Notes under the pieces: model-generated
Told to the model about the DNA's origin: nothing
The model's database searches: none
What the model saw: only the letters and a program-made list of their open reading frames with translations
In this document: positions 28,301 through 41,910 of the stretch, one piece after another
Numbering within the stretch: the first letter of the stretch is position 1
Layout of the letters: every line of letters starts with the position of its first letter
Origin: Salegentibacter sp. 24
Lineage (GTDB): Bacteria > Bacteroidota > Bacteroidia > Flavobacteriales > Flavobacteriaceae
DNA length: 64,000 nt
NCBI RefSeq assembly: GCF_004362395.1
Contig: NZ_SNWE01000003.1
Coordinates: forward strand, 168,558 to 232,557
Direction of reading: 5' to 3'
Program-made: the position numbers and the translations under genes

Positions 28301-29443
28301 TGCCAACGCCCCTATTCGGTTGTGGCTAATGGATTTTTCGTCTTTATTATGTCTTAAAAGTCTAACGGGTTCTCCCTTTGGATTGACATAGTTAATTCCG
28401 GTAGGGGTCCCAATCCACATATTTTGATCCCTATCCATAGTAATGACGGAAACCGTACGGTTAAAAACGCTGCTTCCATCACTTCTGGGAGTATACCACT
28501 GGAGCTCGAGACGAGGATCGTCATCAAGCAAAGAAAATTTACTAATTATATTAAGCCCTCCGTTTCTTGTCCCAATCCACATATTACCGCATTGATCTTC
28601 CTCAAAACACAGGACATCATCATCACTTAAACCAGTTTTTACAGAGGTGGTAGCACCGAGACGAATAGTATCATTCTGACTTGTGATAACCTGAAGCCCA
28701 TCTCGGGTACCTATCCATAAATTACCTTCATTATCCTCATATAAACTATTTATAACAGCCGGTTTCTCTGAATTATTTTTGGTAAAAAGATGGGTAACCT
28801 TTCCGTCTTTAAGATTGATTTTATTTAGCCCATTATTATATGTGCCAATCCATAATAAGCTATCATGTTGCAGTTGTATAGAAGAAATTTCATTTGAGGT
28901 AAGATTAATATTATGTAAAAATTTTTCCTGTGGAAATTTAAAGTTCCAATTATCACTGGCAAATTGAATTCCCCCTCGATAAGTTCCAATGATCATTTTA
29001 CCATCTGGGCCAACCCCAATAGAACTTACACTGTTGTTGAGCAGTCCATCCTCAGTATTTATCATTCGAAAATCATCTTTGACAAGGTTGTAAATCGCTA
29101 GTCCACCGTCAGTGGCTATCAACAGCTCATCACTATTCATAATTTTCAATTGCTGAATATAATTATTTGCCAACCCATTATCTGGTGATTCAAAATCCTT
29201 TTTAAAATGGAGGAACTCACTTCCATCATAACGATTTAGGCCATCAATTGTAGCTATCCATATAAAACCCAGGGAATCCTGTTTGATATCATTAATAAAA
29301 TTATGCGATAAACCTGTAGAAACATCCAAGAGATGAAAATGCAAGTTATCCGCTAATAATCTATTTTCGGCTTTTTGATCTTGTCCAACCAAGAAGAAAA
29401 CTCTAAAAATAAATAGAAAAACAAATAAATAATGAATCTTCAT
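25364..29443 (-). CDS. Hybrid two-component system regulator (HTCS)
   Basis: 1359 residues. After a signal peptide, a long periplasmic sensor of two seven-bladed Reg_prop propellers (about 35-680; repeated IWIGTxxGGL-type units) and a Y_Y_Y domain (about 690-790) precede one membrane helix (FPAYLLYFILIGFLIWITF). Then come HisKA with FSHELKTPLT (His856), HATPase (NNLLSNAIKYC, GTGIGLGLSRR), a receiver (IIDDNEE, Asp1158 in ISDVMMPEKNG, LLTAKA) and a C-terminal AraC-type HTH. All phosphorelay residues are present. It senses an oligosaccharide in the periplasm and activates the divergent SusC-SusD operon. A direct repeat at 29515-29553 is its likely operator. Confidence 0.96.
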   Translation of the reverse strand: MKIHYLFVFLFIFRVFFLVGQDQKAENRLLADNLHFHLLDVSTGLSHNFINDIKQDSLGFIWIATIDGLNRYDGSEFLHFKKDFESPDNGLANNYIQQLKIMNSDELLIATDGGLAIYNLVKDDFRMINTEDGLLNNSVSSIGVGPDGKMIIGTYRGGIQFASDNWNFKFPQEKFLHNINLTSNEISSIQLQHDSLLWIGTYNNGLNKINLKDGKVTHLFTKNNSEKPAVINSLYEDNEGNLWIGTRDGLQVITSQNDTIRLGATTSVKTGLSDDDVLCFEEDQCGNMWIGTRNGGLNIISKFSLLDDDPRLELQWYTPRSDGSSVFNRTVSVITMDRDQNMWIGTPTGINYVNPKGEPVRLLRHNKDEKSISHNRIGALAKSNNDKIWIGTDGGGLDLYDPRTGNIDNYSHVEGIKHSLSNNYILSILEDSKKRVWVGTYQGGLNKLDTGTGKSKHYLQGAVSEGSDVRVIYESANGTIWVGTNRGGLYKYIESKDRFNYIATLGKIDIRSIDDDQCGNLWLATFGSGLISFNPDSGEFSNYNKENTKGINSDILFSVLALDGEIFAGTRYGGLLQFNPKSEQVLSFTERDGLSNNTVNSLVQEDSSYIWMGTYNGINRFNLRTNEVLDISSLNNIQAGEFNIGAALRVSSGHLYFGGNNGLNILNPNHFSTLENEYPILFKGLKVLNKPIKIHEKERNAILSKTMLYQDEIKLKHNQNSFSVEFAALKYPAAHNLKYAYKLENYNEYWIEEQEAGVANFTSVPPGEYTLKVMANSGLGAQNIKELKIVVAHPFWRTFPAYLLYFILIGFLIWITFNYYSERLHLKNSLLLEKKQRQLEHDLNEERFRFFTAFSHELKTPLTLILAPVENMLSENQNKKLKNDLLFIQRNAKKLHRSINRLLEFRKAEEGLSQLNKREHNLSGNLKKWVTNYLPLASEKNISLEYSLPADKKIFLIDKEKIEVIVNNLLSNAIKYCRKGGEVKVMLSCYEHEFEISVKDTGTGINKDELLHIFDWYYRSNSNRKKTGTGIGLGLSRRFAELHGGDIKVESTPGEKTIFTLRIPSDQIKGNKKTPVEVEEVVGENDSVFFDRSKSSKQIASFSSRDNKQLILIIDDNEEILSFLSGIFQEEYDVLYSRNGQEGIVKASNYVPDIIISDVMMPEKNGIDLCSELKQQVSTSHIPIILLTAKANLESINLGYEQGADAYIVKPFNSKLLKTRVKNLLSSRVRLHHYFKNGTKEDIEPKEKVSSLLNKEKEFLSELDLIVTKHIGKGTDNVDLISKDIGMSRTSLYRKLKAITGLSINEYIRNLKVERAAGLIKNENFSVSQASYEVGFNNIKYFRKVFKEKYGKTPSEFKS

Positions 29444-29514
29444 TTAGAGGTATTAAAATTTTGAAATAATAGAAAATATACCGCTAATAAATGGAATAAT
29501 AAGCAATTGACCGA

Positions 29515-29553
29515 TTTACCCCCTATCATTTAACATTTTACCCCCTAACATTT
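29515..29553 (+). promoter_or_regulatory. 17-bp direct repeat at 22-bp period, candidate HTCS operator
   Basis: TTTACCCCCTATCATTT (29515-29531) and TTTACCCCCTAACATTT (29537-29553) differ at one base and are offset by 22 bp, two turns of the helix, so both face the same side. They lie in the 226-bp divergent region between the HTCS regulator and SusC. AraC-type domains bind direct repeats, making this the best candidate site for the HTCS. Binding is inference. Confidence 0.6.
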
Positions 29554-29604
29554 TCTTAACAAATCACGAAAATTGTGCAATGACTTTTACGAAACTTATT
29601 TCAC

Positions 29605-29616
29605 GAAATCGATTTC
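29605..29616. promoter_or_regulatory. 12-bp perfect palindrome upstream of SusC 1
   Basis: GAAATCGATTTC is a perfect palindrome centred on CG, 53 bp before the SusC start. The identical 12-mer, inside a 16-bp palindrome, lies upstream of the second SusC at 63746-63761. The form resembles LacI/CcpA-family operators. No LacI-type gene is in the window. Confidence 0.45.
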
Positions 29617-29669
29617 TAAAAATCAAATTGACATTAATTACTAAACTGACTAATTAAAAGCTAAAGAGT

Positions 29670-32600
29670 ATGTTGAAAATTTTATTAAAATCGGAAAAAT
29701 CCCAGAAATTTCTTTCTGCGTTTTTCTTAATGTTCACTACATTCCTTTTTGCACAGCAACAGGAAATTACTGGTGTGGTATCTGATGATTCAGGTTTACC
29801 TCTGCCAGGTGCAACAGTCCTTGTGAAAAACACATCCAATGGAACTACCACCGATATGGATGGGAATTTCTCACTGTTAGTGGAGAACCCAGAAGATAAG
29901 GTACTGGTGGTTTCCTTTATTAGTTATGTGACTCAGGAAATCCCAATTAATAACCAAAGCTCTTTTCAGATTAGCCTTCAACCTAACCAGGAGGCATTAA
30001 ATGAAATTGTTGTGGTCGGATATGGAGGAAAAAAACGCGCCACCTTAACTGGTTCTATTTCCGAAGTAGAAGGAGAAGCTTTGGCAAAAAGTCCACAACC
30101 CAACTTATCCAACTCCTTTGCTGGAAGAATGTCTGGGGTTATTACCACTAATCGTGCGGGAGAACCCGGTTATGATGATTCATCCATCCTAATTAGAGGG
30201 CTTGCCACCACGGGGAACAATGATGTTCTTGTGGTTGTTGATGGTGTACCCGGTCAAGTGGGAGGTCTATCACGATTATCTCCTGAGAATATTGAGAGTG
30301 TGACAGTTCTTAAAGATGCCTCGGCAGCCATTTACGGTAGTCGGGCTGCCAATGGTGTTATTCTAATTACAACCAAGAGGGGAAGAAACAATTCCAAGCC
30401 TCTAATTTCATACAAATTTGACATAGGTTTATCTTCTCCAACCCGACTCCCGGATATGGCAAATGCTGCGACTTACGCTCAAATAAGAAATGAAATCGCG
30501 TATTACAACAATCCTGATGGAGGTTTAAACCAAATTTATGATGATAGTGAAATTGAATTATTTAGAAGTGGATCAGATCCTCTAAACTACCCTAATACCA
30601 ATTGGGCTGAAATAACGCTTCAGGATGTCGCAGTGCAAACTCAGCATAACCTGAATATTAGAGGGGGCGGTGAAAACACGAACTATTTTTTCTCTATAGG
30701 AAAGACCTCTCAAGAAGGCTTATATGAGAATGGTGCTACTCAGTACGATCAATATAATCTTCGTTCCAATATAGATGTAGACATAAGTGACCGATTTAAT
30801 GTTGGACTATCTCTTTCTGGAAGAAAAGAAGATCGGCAATTCCCGACAGAAGGTGCAGGATTTATATTTAGGTCTATTTATCGGGCTTATCCAACTATCC
30901 CAGCTTTCTACCCTAATGGAAATCCATCAACAGGGATTGAAAACGCCAATCCGGCTGTCTTAGCTACTGATATGGGGGGAATTAATGAAAATCCACGTTA
31001 TGTATTCAATGGTATTTTGAGCGCAGAATATGAACTCCCCTTCCTAGAAGGTCTTTCCGTTGATGGTTTCTTTTCCGTGGATGAACTTTCAAGTCGTATA
31101 CGAAATTTCAGAACACCTTATATACTTTACAACTATAATCGAGCTAATGACGTTTACGAACAGATTACAGTTGGAGGTGGCCCCGATCAGCAGGCTTCCC
31201 TGGACGAAGAACATTATAATGAATCTCAAACTGTGGCAAACATTAAATTGAACTATCAAAATGAATTTAATGGGCATAGTATCGATGCCTTCATAGGCTA
31301 CGAACAAAGTGAAACCAAGTCGCATACCATGGGCGCCAGTAGAATTCATTTTCCCACCACCCAAACACCAGAGCTTTCACAAGGAGGCCCTGCAGCAACG
31401 GACAGAGACAATTATGGTTATAGCTTTAATTTTACCCGACAGAGCTTTTTAAGTCGAATTGCTTACGATTTTCAGGAAAAATACCTGGCTGAACTACAGA
31501 TGAGAGTTGATGGTTCCTCAAATTTCCCTGAAGGCAATAGATTTGGTTATTTCCCATCCATTTCTGCAGGATATAGAATTACAGAGGAAGAATGGTTTAA
31601 TATAGATTTCTTTGATGACCTGAAATTTCGTGCTTCTTATGGACGCTTAGGAAATGATAATATAGGCCAGTTTCAATACTATGACAACTACTCTTTCAAC
31701 AATAGCTATGTAATAGGAAACCAAGTAGTTACAGGAATTGACCTTACCAGATTGGCTAACCCTAACATTACGTGGGAAGTTGCCAAGAAAACTGATATTG
31801 CAATAAATGCCAGCTGGTTGGACCATTTTAATACTGAATTGATTTATTTCAAACAAGATAGAACGGATATTTTAATCAATAGAAATGCTTCAATTCCAGG
31901 TGTTACCGGAATTGTAAACCCATATGATGCCCAAACACTTGTACCCGCTGAAAATATCGGAGCTGTAAATAGTCATGGGTTTGAAGCAAGCCTTGGATAT
32001 CAGCATAAAAGCGAAGGTGCTTTTGATTTCAACTTATCCGGTAATTTCACTTATGCAGAAAATGAAATTCAATTCATTGATGAAGCATCAGGAATACCGG
32101 ATTATCAAAAACAAACCGGAAGACCTTTGAATACTTACTTATTATATAGAACGCTTGGTATTTTCCAAAGTGAAGAAGAAATTGAAAATACCCCCTCCGT
32201 TCCAGGAGCCAGACCAGGAGATCTTATTTTTGAAGATTTAAATGGTGACGGAGAAATAACGGCAGACGATCAGTATAGGACTAAATACGGGAATATACCT
32301 AGAATAACTTTTGGATTTACTTTTAGTGCAAATTATAAGAAAATTGACTTATCAGCCGTATTGGCTGGGCAGGGCCAGGTTAGACAATACGTACTTCCAG
32401 AGTCTGGAACAGTAGGTAATTTTTACAGCAGTTGGGCAGATAACCGCTGGAGTCCAAATAATCCGGAAGGAACTTATCCAAGGGTAAGTGAAAGGTCCTC
32501 TTCTGCCATAAGTGGTGGATTATACAGAAATGATTTTTGGTTAGATAATAATGCCTTTGTTAGATTAAAAAATATCCAATTAGGATATACTTTTCCAGAA

Positions 32601-32768
32601 GATTGGATGGAAAGATTCTCTTTATCAAATGCCCGAGTTTATGCCAGTGCTTTTAACCTTCTAACCTTTACAGAAGTAGAAGATTATGACCCCGAAGGCT
32701 TCAGTGAAAGTGGACAGTTCTATCCGCAACAAAGAATTATAAACCTTGGATTAAATGTTCAATTCTAA
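29670..32768 (+). CDS. SusC-like TonB-dependent outer-membrane transporter 1
   Basis: 1032 residues. Signal peptide (ending LFAQQ), a carboxypeptidase-regulatory-like domain (about 32-108; GVVSDDSGLPLPGATVLVKNT), the TonB-box/plug region (LNEIVVVGYG, then DVLVVVDGVPG, VLKDASAAIYGSRAANGVILITTKRG; about 115-230) and a 22-strand barrel ending in the usual Phe (LNVQF). It imports oligosaccharides across the outer membrane using TonB energy and pairs with the SusD lipoprotein starting 9 bp downstream. First gene of the main PUL operon. Confidence 0.97.
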   Translation: MLKILLKSEKSQKFLSAFFLMFTTFLFAQQQEITGVVSDDSGLPLPGATVLVKNTSNGTTTDMDGNFSLLVENPEDKVLVVSFISYVTQEIPINNQSSFQISLQPNQEALNEIVVVGYGGKKRATLTGSISEVEGEALAKSPQPNLSNSFAGRMSGVITTNRAGEPGYDDSSILIRGLATTGNNDVLVVVDGVPGQVGGLSRLSPENIESVTVLKDASAAIYGSRAANGVILITTKRGRNNSKPLISYKFDIGLSSPTRLPDMANAATYAQIRNEIAYYNNPDGGLNQIYDDSEIELFRSGSDPLNYPNTNWAEITLQDVAVQTQHNLNIRGGGENTNYFFSIGKTSQEGLYENGATQYDQYNLRSNIDVDISDRFNVGLSLSGRKEDRQFPTEGAGFIFRSIYRAYPTIPAFYPNGNPSTGIENANPAVLATDMGGINENPRYVFNGILSAEYELPFLEGLSVDGFFSVDELSSRIRNFRTPYILYNYNRANDVYEQITVGGGPDQQASLDEEHYNESQTVANIKLNYQNEFNGHSIDAFIGYEQSETKSHTMGASRIHFPTTQTPELSQGGPAATDRDNYGYSFNFTRQSFLSRIAYDFQEKYLAELQMRVDGSSNFPEGNRFGYFPSISAGYRITEEEWFNIDFFDDLKFRASYGRLGNDNIGQFQYYDNYSFNNSYVIGNQVVTGIDLTRLANPNITWEVAKKTDIAINASWLDHFNTELIYFKQDRTDILINRNASIPGVTGIVNPYDAQTLVPAENIGAVNSHGFEASLGYQHKSEGAFDFNLSGNFTYAENEIQFIDEASGIPDYQKQTGRPLNTYLLYRTLGIFQSEEEIENTPSVPGARPGDLIFEDLNGDGEITADDQYRTKYGNIPRITFGFTFSANYKKIDLSAVLAGQGQVRQYVLPESGTVGNFYSSWADNRWSPNNPEGTYPRVSERSSSAISGGLYRNDFWLDNNAFVRLKNIQLGYTFPEDWMERFSLSNARVYASAFNLLTFTEVEDYDPEGFSESGQFYPQQRIINLGLNVQF

Positions 32769-32777
32769 AAATATACT

Positions 32778-34469
32778 ATGAAAAAAATATTCAACATTAA
32801 ATTAATATATGCTGCCTTTTTAGGGAGTATATTATTAACGGGATGCGAAAAGGATTTTCTTGAAATCACACCAACAGATCGCGTTTCAGATGCCGCAATC
32901 CTCACAGATTCTACTCTTTTTGAAGCATTTGTAATCAACAGATATCTCGGAATTCGTCTTACCAATAAAGAAGGTGATGGAAGTTTACCCGGATTTGGCC
33001 GGGGATTCGAATATGCCTTATGGAGCTCCCTTACCGATGAATCTATCTATAACAACGATGATAATACCTGGGTAATTCAGCAGGGACAGCTGTCACCTGA
33101 AAACACCGGAATAGCCGGCACCTTTTGGGGACGAAGCTACAGAAGCATTAGAGAGGTAAATTACGCTTTAACCAATATCGATGATATACAAATGAGTGAA
33201 TCCCACAAAGATCTTCTGAAAGCGGAATTACATTTCATACGCGCCTATCGCTACCATGACCTTATAAGAAATTATGGCCGTGTAGTTTTAGTTGGAGACA
33301 GAGTAGCTGAACTTGGTAATGATTTTTCAGACCCTGAATTATTTGAGAGGAGCTCCATACAGGAAGGAATAGATTATGCCGTGAGTGAATTAAACCTCGC
33401 CATAGAAGGCTTACCTCTTCAAAACAGTGGAGACTGGCAGGAAGGTCGTGCCACTAAAGGCGCTGCAATGGGTTTAAAATCAAGATTACTGCTCTATGCC
33501 GCCAGCCCTCTTTATTCAGAAGGTTCTTCTGATACTCAAAAGTGGTCTCAAGCCGCTCAGGCTGCAAAAGAAGTTATGGATCTGGGAATTTACAGCTTAT
33601 ATCCTGATTACAGTGAACTTTTCTTAACTCCCGGCTCTAATAGCGAAATTATTTTTGCCAGATATTATAACCTCAACCAGTTGCACACTCACCTTGAGAT
33701 CGCTAATGGACCCAATGGTTATGGTGGATGGGGTGGAAATGTACCATTACAGAACCTTGTTGATGATTATGAAATGGTAGATGGTAGTGAATTCAACTGG
33801 AGTGATCCAGAAGAAGCTGCAGAACCTTATGAAAACCGTGATCCACGATTTTATGAGACCATATTATACAACGGTGCAGAGTATAGAGGAAGAAAAGTTG
33901 AGACTTTTGTCCCAGGAGGTTTGGATAGTCAGGATGGACCGGCCAACTGGAACACCAGTAAAAGTGGGTATTATCTTAGAAAATTTATTGATGAGGATTT
34001 GCCTATTCAGAATCCTTGGGGAGCTGCCGGAATACAGAATTGGATTTATATAAGATATGCTGAAATATTATTGAATTACGCTGAAGCTCAGAATGAAGCC
34101 ACTGGTCCTGATGAATCGGTTTATGCAGCAGTTAACAAAATAAGGGAAAGAGCGGGGATGCCTCCTCTTTCGGAAGGTCTCTCACAGTCGGAAATGAGAG
34201 AAAGGATACGTCATGAAAGGAGAATTGAATTAGCCTTTGAAGAACATCGCTTTTATGACGTTAGACGTTGGTTGATCGCTGATGAAACTGCAAATGAACC
34301 TGCCCAGGGTATTACAATCACTAAAAATGATGACGGTACGCTCTCGTATGAGGTTAAAACCGCTCTGGAAGGGCGTAGTTTTGAAGAAAAGCATTACTGG
34401 TTACCGATTCCTCGTTCCGAAATTTTAGCTTCAGATAACCAGTTAGAACAAAACCCTGGTTATAACTAA
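32778..34469 (+). CDS. SusD-like glycan-binding lipoprotein 1
   Basis: 563 residues. Lipobox at LLTGC, then the RagB/SusD N-terminal domain (EKDFLEITPTDRVSD) and TPR-like helices (LKAELHFIRAYRYHDLIRNYGRVVLV). The C-terminal region has YIRYAEILLNYAEAQNEA, INKIRERAGMP-type and RHERRIELAFEEHRFYDVRRW, ending in LEQNPGYN. This is the standard SusD pattern. It caps SusC 1 at the cell surface and captures the substrate. Its stop is followed by a stem-loop (34507-34538). Confidence 0.97.
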   Translation: MKKIFNIKLIYAAFLGSILLTGCEKDFLEITPTDRVSDAAILTDSTLFEAFVINRYLGIRLTNKEGDGSLPGFGRGFEYALWSSLTDESIYNNDDNTWVIQQGQLSPENTGIAGTFWGRSYRSIREVNYALTNIDDIQMSESHKDLLKAELHFIRAYRYHDLIRNYGRVVLVGDRVAELGNDFSDPELFERSSIQEGIDYAVSELNLAIEGLPLQNSGDWQEGRATKGAAMGLKSRLLLYAASPLYSEGSSDTQKWSQAAQAAKEVMDLGIYSLYPDYSELFLTPGSNSEIIFARYYNLNQLHTHLEIANGPNGYGGWGGNVPLQNLVDDYEMVDGSEFNWSDPEEAAEPYENRDPRFYETILYNGAEYRGRKVETFVPGGLDSQDGPANWNTSKSGYYLRKFIDEDLPIQNPWGAAGIQNWIYIRYAEILLNYAEAQNEATGPDESVYAAVNKIRERAGMPPLSEGLSQSEMRERIRHERRIELAFEEHRFYDVRRWLIADETANEPAQGITITKNDDGTLSYEVKTALEGRSFEEKHYWLPIPRSEILASDNQLEQNPGYN

Positions 34470-34506
34470 AGTTTAGGTTTTATTTCAATAGTGTGTGTGT
34501 TTTTAA

Positions 34507-34538
34507 ACTGTACCCGGTTCTTTATATCCGGGTGCAGT
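34507..34538 (+). terminator. Intercistronic stem-loop after SusD 1
   Basis: ACTGTACCCGG (34507-34517) pairs with CCGGGTGCAGT (34528-34538), one wobble, loop of 10 nt. There is no T-run after it, so it is more likely an mRNA-stabilising or partially attenuating stem that sets susCD above the downstream enzymes than a full terminator. A (GT)5 run lies just upstream. Confidence 0.45.
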
Positions 34539-34615
34539 CTAAAAACTAATTTACAGGCAAACTTCTTTTCATAGAAGTTTTGATTACTAATCTAGTATCA
34601 CTCTTATTCTTTCGA

Positions 34616-36202
34616 ATGAAAATTAAAAAACATTTATTTTTACAAGGACTTCTATTCAATTTTTCTATTGTTTCTCTTTTTGCAAGTTGTATTTCCTGCC
34701 AGGAAAACAGTGACAATTTGGATCAGCCAGAAAACAACCCTACGGTTGAAACTACAGCAAGGCAATTAGTAATAAAGGATAATATCACCTATCAAACCAT
34801 AGATAACTTTGGAGCCAGTGATGCCTGGTCTACTCAATTTGTGGGAAAATGGCCGCAGGCTAAGAAGGATGCCATGGCCGATCTTTTATTCAGTAAGGAG
34901 CGTGATGAACAGGGCAACCCAAAGGGTATCGGCTTATCTTTATGGAGGTATAATCTGGGAGCGGGAAGTGCTGCCCAGGGATCTTCCAGTGGCATTTCTG
35001 ACCCCTGGAGAAGAGGTGAATCCTTCATAGTTCCTGAAACCGGAAAATATGACTGGAATAAAATGACTGGTCAGGTTTGGTTCGCAAACGCAGCGAAAAC
35101 CCGAAATGTTGAAAAGTTATTGGTGTTCACTAACAGTCCTCCGGTAACAATTACTAGAAATAATAAAGCCTTTACCAGTGACCCTAACCTTTCAAATCTT
35201 GCCCCAGAAAACTATGATGATTTTGCAACATATCTAGCTGATGTTATTGAAGCAATGGCAGAAAAGGGATTAGAGGTTGATTACATAAGTCCGGTGAATG
35301 AACCTCAATGGGACTGGACAGGAGGTCAGGAAGGAACTCCTTTCTGGAATAACGAAATTGCCGGAATTGTAAAAAATTTAAATCAGGAACTAATCCAGAG
35401 GAACCTTACCACTTCTATAGATCTTTCCGAGGCCGGACAGATAAATTATTTATACGAAGAAGGAAATAAACCTGGAAGGTCAAAGCAGATCAATGAGTTT
35501 TTTAATTCCTCATCTGATAATTATATAGGCGATCTTCAACTGGTAGGAAATGCTATTACTGGACACAGCTATTTTACTACCTCCCCATATTCGGCTATGG
35601 TTTCTACCCGACAAAAATTAAATTCAGAAATTGAAAGCATTCCGGGTTTAAAATACTGGATGTCTGAATACTGCATCCTTGGAGACAATGCTGGAGAAAT
35701 TGAAGGTAGTGGTAGAGATTTAGGAATAAATCCCGCTTTATATATTGCCCGGGTAATCCATAGTGACTTAACCGTTTCCAATGCTTCCGCCTGGCATTGG
35801 TGGCTTGCTATTTCCCCGTATGATTATAAGGACGGCCTGATCTATGTTGATAAAAATGAAGAGGACGGAAACTTCTACGAAAGTAAAATGCTTTGGGCAC
35901 TGGGTAATTTCAGCCGGTTTATTCGACCGGGATTCCAAAGAATTGATATAAGCTCCTCCAATTCAAATAAAGACTTTCTATTTTCAGCCTATAAAAATCC
36001 TGAAACAGGGGAGAAAGTTGTGGTAGTAATCAATTCGAAGCATGAAGACCTTCCTATTAATTTAGAAGACCAGACTGAAGATTTTGGCGATCTAAAAGCT
36101 TACGTCACCTCTGCAACTAAAGATCTTCAAGAAACAGATCTTATGGAGGAAGGTTCGATTAGCATTCCAAAAAGATCGATTACTACCTTGATATACAAAT
36201 AA
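34616..36202 (+). CDS. GH30 family glycosidase, lipoprotein (beta-1,6-galactanase-like candidate)
   Basis: 528 residues from ATG at 34616, chosen over an upstream TTG because it opens the lipoprotein signal (MKIKKHLFLQGLLF, lipobox near FASC). The GH30 TIM barrel begins at ITYQTIDNFGASDAWSTQF. Acid/base Glu229 lies in SPVNEPQWDW and nucleophile Glu351 in YWMSEYC. A C-terminal beta-sandwich follows (VVVINSKHEDLPINL). In Bacteroidota this GH30 type is often an endo- or exo-beta-1,6-galactanase; glucosidase or xylanase activity cannot be excluded. Being surface-anchored, it could make the first cuts. It starts 146 bp after SusD and ends 7 bp before the GH2 gene. Confidence 0.9.
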   Translation: MKIKKHLFLQGLLFNFSIVSLFASCISCQENSDNLDQPENNPTVETTARQLVIKDNITYQTIDNFGASDAWSTQFVGKWPQAKKDAMADLLFSKERDEQGNPKGIGLSLWRYNLGAGSAAQGSSSGISDPWRRGESFIVPETGKYDWNKMTGQVWFANAAKTRNVEKLLVFTNSPPVTITRNNKAFTSDPNLSNLAPENYDDFATYLADVIEAMAEKGLEVDYISPVNEPQWDWTGGQEGTPFWNNEIAGIVKNLNQELIQRNLTTSIDLSEAGQINYLYEEGNKPGRSKQINEFFNSSSDNYIGDLQLVGNAITGHSYFTTSPYSAMVSTRQKLNSEIESIPGLKYWMSEYCILGDNAGEIEGSGRDLGINPALYIARVIHSDLTVSNASAWHWWLAISPYDYKDGLIYVDKNEEDGNFYESKMLWALGNFSRFIRPGFQRIDISSSNSNKDFLFSAYKNPETGEKVVVVINSKHEDLPINLEDQTEDFGDLKAYVTSATKDLQETDLMEEGSISIPKRSITTLIYK

Positions 36203-36209
36203 ATAAGCC

Positions 36210-41781
<5,572 letters not shown>

Positions 41782-41852
41782 TATTGCCTGAAACTAAACT
41801 TTAAAGTTAATTTCCTATAGAAAACTTTCTGTTAAATACCAGGACAATAATT

Positions 41853-41884
41853 AAAACCCTCTTATATTTAAGGGGGTTTTGTTT
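41853..41884 (+). terminator. Rho-independent terminator after LacZ-type gene
   Basis: AAAACCCTC (41853-41861) pairs with GGGGGTTTT (41872-41880), one wobble, followed by GTTT. A stem ending in a T-run fits an intrinsic terminator, splitting the enzyme train into at least two transcription units or producing attenuation before the VCBS gene. Confidence 0.65.
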
Positions 41885-41910
41885 AGATAATTAAAAACCG
41901 ATTTCACCGG

